A stretch of DNA of 64,000 nucleotides, taken from assembly GCA_032164295.1 (NCBI GenBank), contig JAJHTX010000009.1:1364001-1428000 (forward strand), written 5' to 3'. Origin of the DNA: Inonotus obliquus (lineage: Eukaryota; Basidiomycota; Agaricomycetes; Hymenochaetales; Hymenochaetaceae). Positions 22,791-35,816 of this stretch are shown here, piece after piece. Numbering within the stretch: position 1 is the stretch's first letter; the number at the start of each line of letters is the position of its first letter. The translations under genes were made by a program, and so were the position numbers. The notes below the pieces were generated by a model. The model was not told where the DNA came from. It ran no database searches and saw only the letters and a program-made list of their open reading frames with translations.

Positions 22791-25700
22791 ATGTTTGGCA
22801 ATAACGCATGGACAAACCCCCAGCAGAACCAGCAACAACAACAGCAGCAGCAGCCAGGGACAACCGCGTTCGGACAGCAGCAACCTAACGCATTTGGCTC
22901 AGGTGGAACTACAGGTGTGTCTTGTTGATCTGTGCAATCTAGCGCTGTCGACATCATGCTAATCGCGTGTTTTCCTTTCTCCACCTCCCCCAATCATCCA
23001 ACGCGCTCGCATGTCGCATCTTCTCCGTTTGAACTGAAATTTAGGTTTTGGGAACTTTGGACAATCTCAGCAACAACCAGCAAGCTCGATGTTTGGGGGA
23101 GCCACGAACCCGAACCCGAACCCGACCGGCACGAGCGGCTTTGGTGAGTTCCATTGTGTATTCTCGACGCACAGAAACTGAATGACTGTAGGCTCGTTCG
23201 GCTCAAACGCGGCCACCTTTGGCGGTGCCAAACCAGGTTTTGGCTTCGGTAGTGGTACGACTGGTACTACAGCGTTTGGAAGCGGAGGTGGATTTGGACA
23301 GGCGAATACAGGTACTACATCTGCATTCGGCCAGCCTGCGGCGGGAACAAGCGCATTCGGTAGCACTGGTTCGACTGGTTTGTTCGGTCAGAAGCCCGCA
23401 GCTCCTACAGCAGCGTTTGGTAGTACATCGACAGGTACGGTCTTTCAGAAATTATGGTCTTCCTGCTTACCGTGCACTAGCGGGGTGAATCTTCGCAGAT
23501 AACTAGACTGACATAATACACCCACCTTCTTCCTCTCAGGACCGACGACAGGTGCAGATGGAGCCGTCCCACCCGTCACCACTGGGTCTACAAATCCACC
23601 TTATCAACCTTACTCTGAGAAGGACACGAACGCTCCTGCTGTCACCCTCAACTATCAGAGCATCAGCTGCATGCCGGCATACCGCGGAACGTCCTTCGAG
23701 GTACGTGATATCTCTCAGGATTGTCTTTGCTTTTGACATAGCAGACATGACTACTTTAGGAACTGCGAGTACAAGATTACATGCAAGGACGCAAAACTGC
23801 AGGAGGATTCGGTCAGTCTGCCGCCTTTGGAATGGCACCTTCGCAGTCTACAACAACCACGTTCGGTCAACCGACCACAGGCACAGGTGCCTTCAACGGA
23901 TTTGGTCAAACTAGCCAACAACAGCCAGCGCAACCCTCATTTGGTGCATTCAATCAACCGTCAACGTCGCAGCCGTCAGCTTTCAGCTCGAACCCGGGTA
24001 CGAGCGCCTTTACGTCTTTCGGTCAAAACACCCAGCAGCAGCAGCAACAGCAGCAGCAACCTGGAGCCACAGGTTTGTTCGCAGGGACAAGTGCATTTGG
24101 GCAAAACACGCAACAACAGCAGCAGCCACAGGCTGGAGCTACAGGGTTTGGTTTTGGTCAGAACGCTAACCAGCCGAAACCATTCGGCACATTTGGTCAA
24201 CCTGCGGCGACGGGTGGATTCAACACAGGGTTCGGCCAAACTAACACCCAGCCGACGGGCCAAACTTCGACTGGCTTGTTTGGGCAGCCTGGGCAACCTG
24301 CGAATCAAAATCAGGGAACATCTTCTATCTTTGGCGCTTTCGGTGGTAGGCGTTTCTCTTAGGGAAAGATAACTATGGCTTATTGAATTTGAAAGGTAAC
24401 AAGCCTGCTTTCGGACAGCCTACTTCACAACCTGCGACGGGCGGCTTTAATATGTTCGGTCAAAATAACCAGCAGCAGCAGCAACAGGCACAACAACAAC
24501 AGCCGCAGCAACAGCCCAATCAACCTCAAGTTCAACAACCAGCAAGCGGGTTGTTCGGTGCCTCCACGACAGGCGCCAACTTGTTCGGACAAAACAATCA
24601 ACAGCAGCAGCAACAAGGCCAACAGCCGAATCCCACTCAACCATCGACTGGTCGTAAGTTTTCTAGGCATCTTGTTGGAACTCATCTGACAGGGCTTGTT
24701 CCAGTCTTCGGCCAACCTGTATCTCAACCTTCTACTAATTTGTTTGGCGGTGGAGCCACGGGGTCGAATTTGTTTGGGAATAATCAGAATAAACCCGGTA
24801 CGTCGTATGGCCTCTCTACCAGAAAGAATTTCTTGCTTATGTTGCCCTTAAAGCTTTTGGCACGGGTCTTTTTGGAGCGAACAACCAGCCTGCAACTGGT
24901 GGAACTACACAACCAGCCACGGGTCTATTCGGCCAACCAATCGGGCAGGCGGGCGCGCAGCCATCCACAGGAGCAAATGCATTCGGAGGGACGTTATTCG
25001 GGCAAAAGCCTGCCTCCACAACTACCTTCGGTCAATCGACTTCACAGCCTGCATCAATTGGCTTTGGGAACTCAATGCTTGGCACCAGCACACTCGGTGG
25101 TACTGGTGTCGGACTAGGGCAGTCCGTAGCGGGGGGTGCTCAAGGCACAGGAGCATTAACTGCTTCCGTGGCACAGCCTGTTCAAGAAAATCTGCCCATT
25201 TTCAGTTTGCTCAACAGTTCGCGACCCGTTTCCATTGCTGAACCTCCAAAGAAAACAACGAGCTTCTTTGCTGACATCCCGACACGGCCTGGTCTTCACA
25301 TCGCAGCAGCCCGAATGAATCATAACGGGAAGTTACGCGGATTTGGCATTTCGCAATCTTCCCTGGGACTGAACAGGGGTAAAGGAATTTCGGCTTCAAG
25401 AGTCTATGCGGCGGCGAATAAATCGAGTACTCTTGGGAACAGTAGAACGGATAGCAAGAGTCTTCTCGGTCCTGAATCATTCGCGAAGAGCACGTCGCTT
25501 GGTGCTGAGCCTAAATTCAGTCCAAAGAAGCTCGTGCTCGACAGAAAGATCGACCCGAGCGAATTCTTTGGGCGGAATACAGCGAAATCCGGTAGTAAAG
25601 TCGAGTTCAATCCTCAGATGAGCATGGCCGCCCGGGAGAAGGAAGCTGTTGCTAAATCGACTCCTACATCTGTTCCCCCACCAGCATCTACAAGAAAGAC

Positions 25701-26181
25701 TCCGAGTGTTGAAAAGGGCGCCTCCGAGTTGAAGGAAGGGGATTATTATGTCAAGCCCCCGCTTGAAGTGTTACGCAAGATGAGCAACCGCGAGCTATCT
25801 TCGGTCGAAGGTCTCGTCATTGGGAGAAAAGGTTATGGTGAAATCCAGTTCTTAGATGCCGTGGATCTGACTACGCTGCCGAGGCTGAAGGATCTACTCG
25901 GGAAGCTCGTAGAGATTATGGACAAGGAGGTGGTTGTATACCCGGACTCGTATATGGGAGACGACGAGAAGCCTGAGCCTGGAGAGGGTATAAATGTAGC
26001 TGCGCGAATTACCTTACATGGTTGCTGGGCACAAGACAAAGCCACCGGGGAGCCGATAAAGGACCAGAATCACCCTCACTTTATCAAACACATGAAGAGG
26101 CTCTCAACTATAAAGCGTACTCGGTTCGAGGACTACAAACGAGAGACTGGGAGTTGGACGTTCGTTGTTGATCATTTCTGA
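22791..26181 (+). CDS. Nup98/Nup116/Nup100-type FG nucleoporin
   Basis: A component of the nuclear pore permeability barrier that also tethers the mRNA-export factor Gle2. The ATG at 22791 (MFGNNAWTN) opens a Gln/Asn-rich FG and GLFG repeat region (TGLFGQKP, TGLFGQPG, SGLFGAS, TGLFGANN and many FGQ/FGN). A GLEBS motif, the Gle2-binding helix, interrupts the repeats near 23620-23800 (NYQSISCMPAYRGTSFEELR then VQDYMQGRK, across an intron). A second FG block with poly-Gln runs follows to about 25160. The C-terminus is the Nup98 autoproteolytic-fold domain (YYVKPPLEVLRKMSNRELSS, FVVDHF). The protein ends exactly at the HF where Nup98-Nup96 precursors are cut, so no Nup96 part is fused. Multiple short introns lie in the repeat part. 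The exact exon borders in the repeats are uncertain, because FG repeats continue in several frames. Confidence 0.9.
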
Positions 26182-26899
26182 TGGGTAACGATCGACGGGT
26201 CGGATATGTTTTGGTGTTATCTCTTTTTTCTGTTTGCTTTCATTCCCTTTACTTCCATCCTCTCCTTTACTCTCGCTGTGTGTTTGTGATTCATGTACAT
26301 GATGATACAATGTTTGAGCTCTCCGATAAAATAAACTCACTTCACACCCGTCACGTGATATTTGCTTAGTCAGAACAGATCCTCCGTGATGTCACACGCT
26401 TCTTCCAACAACAGTACTTGATACACTCATCCAATACCTCAGTCTTAGACGACCGTATGATCAGAACGAGAGTTGTCTTGACCGCTTCAGATCTGCGTAC
26501 CTGGACTCCTAGTCTCTTAGAACTAGTCTTGATATGCTTGATTTCTCCGTAATCTAGCAAAGCGCCCGGAATGCACATGATGCAGATGGTGTTTTGGACT
26601 TTGAGGCCCGTTCGGTCCGCCATTGTGAATGACATGGGGCCTTTTGCTTGGCTTGGACCTTGCGCATGGGTCAAATAGGAATTTTCTGTCTTTTACTTCG
26701 AGACCGAGGAATCCCCGTGTTCTCGTATGTCGCGGTCACGAGATGGTGTGCCAAGATACATTCGGCGCTATTCCGCCATTCGAAACGCTTAGACCGATTT
26801 TTTTCGAGAGAGTCGAGGAATAAAAGCATCGTGGAGCGGGTTTGATACTTTGCGTGGTTCTATCGCCGAACTACCGCTGCTTGTGCTTCTCTTGCGACA
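26182..26899. other. Intergenic region with a weak minus-strand frame
   Basis: A minus-strand frame at 26366-26674 (102 residues, basic, with CIMCIPG and CIKYCCWKK) is open but unrecognised. It may be chance. The rest holds the nucleoporin 3' end and GH115 promoter. Confidence 0.3.
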
Positions 26900-29800
26900 A
26901 TGCTTTTGCAAAGAAGTGTTCCCCTCGCGTTCGTCATTGGTGCCGCTGCGATAGGCCAAGATTCCTGTGTTACGTTTAGAGCATCGGACTCTACCTTCGC
27001 TGTCGTGAATCATGGAATAGCTGCACCGGTCTTGGTCGCTGACAATGACTGGCCAGGCGTCCATCGCGCAGCAGGTGACTTCGTTGCCGACATAAAGCAC
27101 GTTACTGGAGTCCCTCCAGAACTCCGGAACGTATCGTCCTTCCACCCCAGCTCGACTCCTCCCCACTCGGATTCTCATGTGATCATTGTTGGAACTCTTG
27201 GTCATTCAAGGCTTATTGATGCAGTCCTCAACAATACTCAGCTTGATACGGGCGACATAAATGGACAGTGGGAATCTTATGTCTCGCAACAAGTTTCGAA
27301 TCCCCTTCCTGGAGTATCATCCGCGTATGTTATTGTTGGTTCTGACAAGAGAGGGACAATTTACGCACTGTACGATCATTCTGAACAATTTGGAGTTTCT
27401 CCTTGGTATTGGTAAGGGCTTCCATTCATTCTCAATAATGTCTGCCTAATAGACTGACCTCGGTGCTCGAAATCAGGTGGGCTGACGTCCCGATCACAAA
27501 ACACCGCAACCTCTTTGTTACGAGCCCTGGATGTTCACATGGTCCACCTACTGTGAAGTACAGAGGAATCTTCCTTAACGACGAGCAACCGGCTTTGCAA
27601 AACTGGGCTATGGAAAGGTTTAGCAATGGAACTGGCTCGTATTTCCTGAACTCCCCGTTCAATCATAAATTTTACTCCAAGGTGTACGTTTGTTTATTCT
27701 CAGTATTCGTGTAGAGTCACTCATGCGTTCTACTGTTTCATGAAGCTTTGAGTTTATCTTGCGCCTAAGGGGCAACTACCTGTGGCCCGCAATGTGGGGT
27801 AGCGCATTCGGTATTGACGATCCCCTCAATCAATATACCGCAGACTACTACGGCGTAGTAATGGGGACGAGGTTCGTGCACTTCTCGTCGTTTGTCGAGG
27901 CTTGCTATTTCTTCCAACCTTGATTCTATGATCTATATATCTCACTTTTATTATTTTTCAGTCATCAAGAACCTATGATGCGCTCGTCGCCTAACGAATG
28001 GAACATCTTCGGAGACGGTCCCTGGAATTATACTTCGAACGCTGAGAGCGTATATCAGTATTTTGTGGAAGGGACAGAACGTGCTAGGCCTTTTGAGTCG
28101 CTGTTCACACTTGGTATGCGCGGTGCGGGAGATCGTAAGCAGTTCTGGTTGCATCAAGAGATTGCGCTTACAAGCACCGTGTCAGTTCCGCTTGAGGAAT
28201 CTACAAATATTGCACTGCTGGAGAGGGTTGTTGCTGATCAGCGACAGATACTCGCGGACGTCTTCAATACTTCTGATGTTACGACTATTCCACAGCTCTG
28301 GACTCTTTGTGCGTTTTATTCCTCTCCGTCAATCCTTATCCAAGGTTAATGTCTGCTTTGTAGACAAGGAAGTGCAAGACTACTATGAAAGTGGCATGCG
28401 CGTTCCAGATGATGTTATTCTGCTATGGGCAGATGATAAGTTAGTGCTCATTTGGAGTTCAAGATGGTTTATTTACCGGGGTTTCGTACGAATAGCTGGG
28501 GGAATATTCGCCGGCTTCCACTCGATAATGAGAGGAACAGGACTGGTGGTGCTGGTGTCTACTATCATGTATGCATGGATAACAGTTCCTTGCATCGCAA
28601 TGGGGGCTAACATTTCTCTTTCTCTTTGGCCTAGTTCGACTACGTATGTCTTTCCAAGAAACTCGGCTAGGGAGCTAAACAATTCAGTAAAGTTTGTTTC
28701 TAGGTGGGAGATCCCAGAAATTACAAGTGGATCACCGTACGTTTCATTGTCTCATCCTGACTAGATCCTTACTCACGACACATTCTTACAGAGCACTCAA
28801 ATTTCCAAGGTAAATCCACAACTCCACGCTTCAATCAGCTAGCATCTCTGACGCGTTTCAATCAGACGTACGAGCAGATGTCTTTAGCCTTTGAACGCTC
28901 TGCAACAGCTGTCTGGATTGTCAACGTCGGAGATCTTAAACCTTATGAACTCAATATTGAGTTCTTCCTCACTTACGGTTGGGACACCTCCCGTTGGAAT
29001 CACGAGAACCTCGATACGTTTGTACAACGATGGGCGAAACGAGAGTTTGATCTGAATGAAAACGATGCCGCAGTTGTTGCTGAGATTGTTGGAAATTTAA
29101 CGAAGTGGAATGCAAGGAGGAAGCCTGAGCTTCTGAATGGAACAACATATAGCTTGATTGATTATCGGGAGTACGTTGTGTCTGATGTCGTTCTCAGATC
29201 AGAAAGCAGCTGTGATGACTGATTTGTGTTACAGAGCAGAGAATGTCCTTGCCGGATGGGAAGCACTGGCCAAATCCTCCACCAAAATCTACGACAAACT
29301 GCCAGAGTCAACTAAACCTGCATTCTTCCAGTTGGTGCACCATGCTGTCCTTGCGAGCTCAACTCTCGGTGCTATGTGGATTTATCAAGGACAGAATGAG
29401 GTGCGCGCGTCTCAGGCGCGGGTGAGTACAAACGATCTTGCACACAAGGTTGAGAAGCTATTCGAAAAGGATTATGACCTGGAGGACTGGTATCATTCGA
29501 TTCTCGATGGTGCGTAAACCTCTGTACTCCTATGGGAATGAAGATACTTATGTTCTGCTTGCATAGGTAAATGGAACCAGTAAGCTGTCGGGTGCAAAGT
29601 TCTGAGAAAGAGTCTACCTGACTGTTTCAATACTAGTCTGATGGATCAGACTCATGTTATGTACTACTATTGGCAGCAGCCCATGGCTAACACGTACGGA
29701 ACATCCCTAATTGAATATGTCTTCGCGCTTACACCTATGGTAGGATGCCTCCTGTATCCAAGGTTCAAGCAAGGAAGCAGGCACTCGCGGGACCAATGCG

Positions 29801-31026
29801 AGTCGTTCCAGAGGGTACTTATGGCGCATGGTAAGCTTAGACTTTGCCTTCCTTCACAACAAGTTGCTAATTCTCCTGAACTTGAAAACTACAACATAGG
29901 CCAGGAGACAACGTCAATCAGTGCGCGCAGGGCTACAATTGTCCACCCTTTACTCTTGCACTTGATCGATATGCCCCTATCCAATCCAAATACGTTGACG
30001 TCGGAGCAGGTGGACCCAACGCATTCACATTCACCGCTACGACAAACGTCTCATGGCTCACACTCACTCCTTTTGAAGGGTTCATTGACTCAGATAACCC
30101 GGAAATCCGTGTAGAGGGGACGGTGGATTGGAGTCAGTTACCTTCGGGTAATGGGTCGCAGGGCGCTATTATTTTCTTTAACGCCACTCTTCAATCTTCT
30201 TCATCTATTCCTCCTGAGGTGGACCAAAGTACAACATTTTATTTCCTCGCAACACCCAGTGAGGTCTCGTCAGGATTCAGTGGGTTCGTCGAGGGAGACG
30301 GAGGAGTCTCCATTGAGGCCGCACATGCTACGAGGAATATGAGTGTTAATGCTGTGACGTGGAGAGAGTTGCCTGGGTATGGAAAGACGCTTTCGGGTGT
30401 TACGCCTTTACCGAGAGAGGGAAATGGAGGTGCGAATTTTAGTGTTGGGGAAGGGCCAAGTTTGTGCGTTCCGTCGTTCCTTTCGACTCTTGTTTCTCCT
30501 TCTTCCTATTCTTCTCGCATCTCCCGTTGACATGTGTCTCTCGGATGTAGAGAATACGACTTCTACATCCACACACCTCAGCCTTCCTCTCGTCTCAACA
30601 TAACAACTCTCCTCTCACCTTCTCTAAACGCATACGGAGATGATCGACCTCTCGCTTTCGCATTACAACTCGACTCTCTTCCAGCACAAGTTGAATATTT
30701 CATACCGATTGCAGAGGAACAGGGAGAGTTACCGTCGGCATGGGGTGGTTTGGACGGGTGGGTGGCGAATGCGATCGTTAGAGTGGATACGAGCTTTGAT
30801 TTGGGTGAAGGAGACAACGGCGTCGGAGAACATACCTTGACAGTGAGTTATGATTTGGAGTGGTGTTATATTGATCTTCGAAAGTGATTGCTGATGACGC
30901 GGGTGGTTGGTTGCTTTGATGCAGGTCTGGATGATCGAACCTGCCGTTGTGATTCAGAAAATCATTATCGACGCGGGTAATGTCCGACCGAGCTATCTTG
31001 GTCCGCCGGAGAGTGTTCGTTTGTAG
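26900..31026 (+). CDS. GH115 xylan alpha-1,2-glucuronidase, secreted
   Basis: GH115 enzymes remove (4-O-methyl-)glucuronic acid side chains from glucuronoxylan, releasing hemicellulose for further degradation by wood- and litter-decay fungi. A signal peptide (MLLQRSVPLAFVIGAAAIGQ) is followed by the N-terminal domain (SSAYVIVGSDKRGTIYALYD, SPWYWWADVPITKHRNLFV). The catalytic barrel has VKYRGIFLNDEQPALQNWA, LRGNYLWPAMWGSAF, YGVVMGTSHQEPMMRSSPNE, VPDDVILLWADDNWGNIRRL, GVYYHFDYVGDPRNYKWIT and QMSLAFERSATAVWIVNVGD. A helical domain and a C-terminal beta domain with Gly/Ser-rich turns follow. At least a dozen introns of about 50-70 nt are needed, and several split motifs (for example DDN|WGN at about 28439-28498). 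The length, roughly 980-1,000 residues, matches fungal GH115. No lesion was found. Stop TAG at 31024. Confidence 0.92.
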
Positions 31027-31531
31027 GGCGAGGTCCTCTTCACAGGGAGCGAGTTTTCGATACGAAGGAGAATAAGAGAACCGAAACCTTTTCTTCTTGA
31101 TGGATATGATATGACTCCCTTCAATCCCGCTTCTTATGACCCACCTCCATGATCACTTTCTTTCACTTCCTTCTCCACTTACTCTTACATTAATGTAGTA
31201 GCACGACTCATTCGCATTCGTATTCATCCTCGGGTCTATAACTTGACGATTCTATATTCCTTTTCATGTATGTATTGTACACAACTTGTCCTTTATTAGC
31301 TGATGACGAAAAGATATGATGAGAGTCAGGGAGTTGGGAAGGGGTATTGATATTACAGTATCACATTAGCGTTTGAAAGAGAGTGGACCCTGAATAGCAT
31401 GCCAAATGTCCGAATACGTGAGCCAGAATAAGGAAGCACCATCTAGGAAGTAATTCGAGCTTAGTCGAGATACACTGAGATCATCGATACAAACACGTAC
31501 ATAGCACCCAAAGATCGATGAGGTAGTCCGT
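31027..31531. other. Convergent 3' region between GH115 and the small membrane protein
   Basis: The two genes point toward each other. I see no open frame with coding texture. Untranslated ends and terminator sequence are expected. Confidence 0.4.
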
Positions 31532-32157
31532 TCACAGGTAACGCGTTAGCGGATCGCCTCCCAAGCCCGGCCTAACCGTCGACGATCCATCTTTCGTCGT
31601 CTGTGTAACCCCAATTCCGGTCCCAAAAGATTTTGCGAAAGGTGATAACACATCCCCATTCCCCGGAGGAGATGTAGTCCCACCTCGTTGTTGACTCTTC
31701 AGCCTCTCAACACGTGCAGCTAACGGTTCCGCGTCTTCCTCGTCTTCGCTTTCCTCGTCGTGGTTATCGACAAAACTCCTAGCTGGAGGACCGTCATCTT
31801 CTGAGAGGCGTATTCGACCTTCTGTTGTTGTCCATGTCTTAAGTCTAAGAAAAGGTTTCGTGTTCGTGTTGTCAGTACATCTGTACCGTGACTTCAAGTG
31901 AAGAGAAACGTACTGATGAGCAACGACACTCCTTAAGCTATTCGCTCTCCTCCAAATAAGAAAAAGCGCACAAAGGGTGCATATTGTAAATAGTGCGATG
32001 AGTGGGTAGTTACCGATCGGTTGTGGTTTTGGCGATTCGCGTGGTTCTATACGTGTACGTGTACAGGTCCATTACGAGGAATGTGGCGATAAATCATGAT
32101 CAGATACAGCACGAGTACAGTAGAGCATGAGGTAGACGCACCTCCCGAAGGTGGCAT
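31532..32157 (-). CDS. Small single-pass membrane protein, unknown function
   Basis: A start at 32157 gives MPPSG, an intron, then EPRESPKPQPIGNYPLI, a single hydrophobic segment (LIALFTICTLCALFLIW), a basic WRRANSLR stop-transfer stretch, a second intron around 31860-31912, and a hydrophilic acidic tail (NHDEESEDEEDAEPLAARVE) ending GGDPLTRYL. About 155 residues in total. The layout is a tail facing the cytosol after one N-terminal transmembrane helix. I do not recognise the family. It is divergent from the DHHC gene at 32416, only 258 bases away. Confidence 0.65.
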
Positions 32158-32415
32158 TGCAATGCTACGTGTTTAATTATTCAATGATTGTTCCTTTCCC
32201 TTGGTGCTGAGCGTGAATAGTGCGTGAGCGAAGGACGATCCACCCGGAATCAGATGAATATTTGAGAGTTTATTACATAATATCACATGACCAATACGTC
32301 ATTGACCATCACAGATTCACACCGCCCCTCGCATTGGATATTGTAATTATATTTATTGCCGCGTCCATCTTCATAGCGGCTCACTCTTTGTCCTCCCTCC
32401 CTTCGTCAACATTCA

Positions 32416-34816
32416 ATGTCGCATGCAAATGCCTCCCTATCGGCAAATATAACACGACCAAATTCTCATCCTTCAAGAGGTGAACGTCATGCACGCCATC
32501 ATGAATCTACACATGAACCCAAAGAGAAGGACACCATTGCCACCACCGCTCCTTCTGGGTCGCCTCAACGAAAACGCAAGCTCGTTGGCGTTACAGAACG
32601 TGTACAGATGAAACGTCGAGAGCGGGAAGCGCGAGCTAACAGGCCGCGTACATGGCTTGAGAGGAAATGCGTTATACCGTTTGTGGTGGGTATTGTTGGG
32701 TATGCTTGGTACGTGTATATTGGAAGATTTTGTGTGCCGATGGTTAGAGGAGGTGGAGAGGAGAGAAGGCTTGGGGGGAGGGCAATGGGAAGTGAGTGTT
32801 TCTGCTCTCTTGTTTAATTATTTGTCATCAGTATATGGTGCTAATGGGATGCGCTTTTGTCGAATGTTAGTTGCTTTTATTGTCGTATTTTGTTTGCTTG
32901 GTCTTATGTTCTGGTGGACATACATAACCGTAAGTACCTCGAATTATGGCATAGAGCTACTTCCACTCATGCGGGATTGGTGCCACTAGTTGCTCTTCAC
33001 ACCCCCGGGATTTGCAAGAGATGTAAATGAGCTCACTCTGCGACAGTAACTAATAACCGAGCTAATAGTCTCTTAATGTTCTGTAGTACGTTCAGCACAC
33101 ACCAGCCCCGCAGGGCGAGTATCAAATGCACGGCCGCCGGGTGCCATCATCTCCGCGGTCAGGAGGACACGGGTACGATAGCGAAGACGAGGGCCACTCG
33201 GATGGTGACGACTTCATTGCTGGGACACCTTACAATGAACTTTCACCCTCTCCATCTCAAGAACCTTCTAATGAAGGACATATTCATCATCAACGCCATC
33301 TAATTGATATCGAGAAGCATGCGGAAATGAATGTTCCGATGGCACCTCGTAGCTTTCCTGCGCCTCCGCAACCTGTTCATCAGCCTGCTTCTCCGCCTCC
33401 ACCCGGACGCAAACTGAGCAGGAAACGCACACCAGCTCAAGTGGCAGACTCGACTAGGCAAGATGGATCCCATGGACGGAAGCTTAGTTATAGCAGTGGA
33501 GGAGAGCGGAACACCGAGGAAACAGCTGTCGGATGCAGCGAGACCAGTCCCGAATCAAACGCTCGTTCTGCTCCCCCACACCCTCTGGCGAAGCAAATTG
33601 ATCCAACTGCTCATGATATGGCGTCTTTCCAGGATCCGCAGAATCCGAGAAGTGTTGAAGATGATCTTCCTCCACCTATGCAGGTTCACACTCGGCGTCC
33701 CCCGACGCATCCATGTTTGCTGCCTGAGTATAGATATTGTAAAATGGATGGACTTGTTAAACCGATGAGGGCGCATCATTGTCGGGTTTGTGGGACTGTG
33801 AGTAGCTGTGCTTTCATCTCCTGGTGATGGACTGGATTGATGACTGTTGGATTTCGACAGTGCGTGCTTGAGTTTGATCATCACTGTCCATGTATGTTCT
33901 TTCTCTTGCTCTACATATGTCGACCTAATGGCATCTAACCGACAGGGATAGGACAATGCGTTGGTGCGCATAACCACAAGGTCCTCTTACTACCATCTAT
34001 CGTAGGCTCTGCCCACCGTGCTGACCTCTCGTAACAATAGTATTTCGTCAATTTCTTAGAATGGAGTACCCCATGGACGTTATGGATCTTCGCAACTCTA
34101 GTAGCTCAAGAAGCTCGGAATGACTCTGATCCCAGTGTCAATTTAGATCCCCATATAATTGCCATTTTAGCTTTGTACGTCTTTTCTCTTTCGTCCCATC
34201 CCAGAAACAAATTTGTTTCCCTGATGTTTTGCTGGTGTGGATTTTGGCTTATCGACTCTTTAAAGAGCCGGACTATTCTCCCTCTTTACCGGTGGACTAC
34301 TCGGAGCGCATATTCGGATGATTCTTTTTAACCAGACGAGCGTTGAATCGTTGGGTCTTTCAACGTTTCGCGAGCGTGAACGGTATACGTTGGACAACTT
34401 CTACCCCGTCTGGCGAGTTCGGTGCGTAAAACTTAAATTGATCGAGGGCAACGAGATAATTTACGTACCCTCAAAAGAAAACGCAAAGCAATAGTCAAAC
34501 AATGGGACGCTGAATGGGGCGAACTCCGTACTGAGGGGAACATATGGTGGTTAGGTGGTGCAAAGGCGAATTGGGAATATAGGATGGGAAAGAATTGGGT
34601 TGGATGGTTTCGTAAGTACTTGTCTTCTCAACTATTTTACACAAACAGATGGTTAACGCTATCACCATCCTTTATCTTCCTTTCTGATTTGTTCATTTGT
34701 TTGTAGTTCCGGTAGGGAAGAGCGAAGGTGACGGCCTAACATACCCTACGAACCCGAGGTTTGATCGAGATGGACGATGGAGGAGACGAAACGAATGGCC
34801 TCTCGAATTGCAATAA
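32416..34816 (+). CDS. DHHC palmitoyltransferase (PFA-type)
   Basis: A membrane S-acyltransferase. A basic N-terminal cytosolic part (RKRKLVGVTERVQMKRRERE) is followed by a membrane segment (CVIPFVVGIVGYAWYVYIG) and a second one encoded after an intron near 32880-32930. A long Ser/Pro-rich disordered insert (about 180 residues, with HHQRHLIDIEKHAEMNVPMA) precedes the zinc/catalytic domain: EYRYCKMDGLVKPMRAHHCR, then [20 protein letters not shown] and GAHNHKYFVNFLEW. Two more membrane spans (TLWIFATLVAQEA; AILALAGLFSLFTGGLLGAH) follow, then TVESLGL-like TSVESLGLSTFRERERYTL (the family's TTxE-related motif). The C-terminal NPRFDRDGRWRRRNEWPLEL closes it. All catalytic residues are present. Closest by layout to fungal Pfa5/Pfa3-type enzymes with an unusually long insert between the second membrane span and the DHHC domain. 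Confidence 0.87.
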
Positions 34817-35816
34817 CGAAAGACTGGCAAACGTCTTCATCTTAATTTTAATTAATTATTACCCATTTCAATTGATGACTGTTGGATTCCTAAGGCTCTT
34901 TGCAAGTTTTTCTGTTCCTTGCATTCTGGTTTATTCTATATTTTGCATTTTGCGTTACGATGTGTAGCACGACATTAAGATCAAAGCGAGTTCATATAGA
35001 CAAACCAAGCTGATTTGCATCATCCGTGATCACGTAAATCAATGATGTAGGCCATCAAAGTACGAAGCGAACCTTGGGTTCATGGCGTCAATCCGAATAT
35101 TCCTAATCGTCTAGATTAAAAACAATCTGGCAAGTTGGATTGTATCGGGCTGAGGGCTTTCGAAAGAGAATCGTACAATGTCTTGAATAGGGCAGAGGAT
35201 TATCGCGAAGGGCGGCATCATAACCGAGGTGGTTATAGGAGAGGAGAGGTATCATCACAATACAAATACAGGGTTTCGAGAAAGAGAGACAGAGGTCATC
35301 GCATAGGCGGCATCACAACACAAAATGGTTGTGGAACAGAGGGAAGAGGAAGAGCATTGCGTACATACCTTCTGTAACAGATCGAGCACAAAACAAATTG
35401 AAGAGAGAAGAGTAATTTAAGGAGAATATTAATGGTAGATATAGCTTTGTGAATTCGTGGAATAACGATGAGGACTAGTACTAGTCACACCAGGTCACAC
35501 CGAAGATCTCAGGAAATGATTCGGCAGAGTCGCCATCAGAATAGCACGTGGTCATCATAGCCACTCACATCCCTACACTCTCATTCACGGTGCACTCACT
35601 CTTTTGATCTCATGGCCATCCGTCCAGTACGATTCGACCGATGTGTAAGCGACCGCGAGGTGACTCAAGACAGTCCTTTCAGTCTGGAGAGGCGCAAACA
35701 CATGCAGACTCAGTCGAGTCATTATCGGTACCGACCGGAGGAAATATGAACTATGCGCCCTTTAACTAGTCACTACTGCGAATTCCTCAACTCCTCCAAT
35801 TCCACAAGCTTGCAAG
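34817..35816. other. Intergenic region before the tandem F-box-like copies
   Basis: A frame at 35135-35377 is rich in Arg/Gly/Tyr and reflects purine-rich sequence rather than a gene. From about 35640 to 35816 the sequence is homologous to that upstream of the second copy (38640-38753), including a shared GAGGAAATRTGAACTA word and CACAAGCTTGCAAG directly before both ATGs. This is the promoter/leader that was duplicated with the gene. Confidence 0.5.

Noticed and set aside
22791..25160. Alternative frames through the nucleoporin repeats, rich in Gln, Leu, Arg or Val
   Set aside because: They arise from reading CAG/GGT-rich FG-repeat DNA in the wrong frame.
26366..26674. Minus-strand 102-residue frame upstream of GH115
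   Set aside because: No domain, no convincing start context, and the interval is short and intergenic. Not listed as a gene.
35135..35377. 80-residue Arg/Gly/Tyr-rich frame
   Set aside because: Composition follows purine-rich low-complexity DNA. No homologous texture or splice context.
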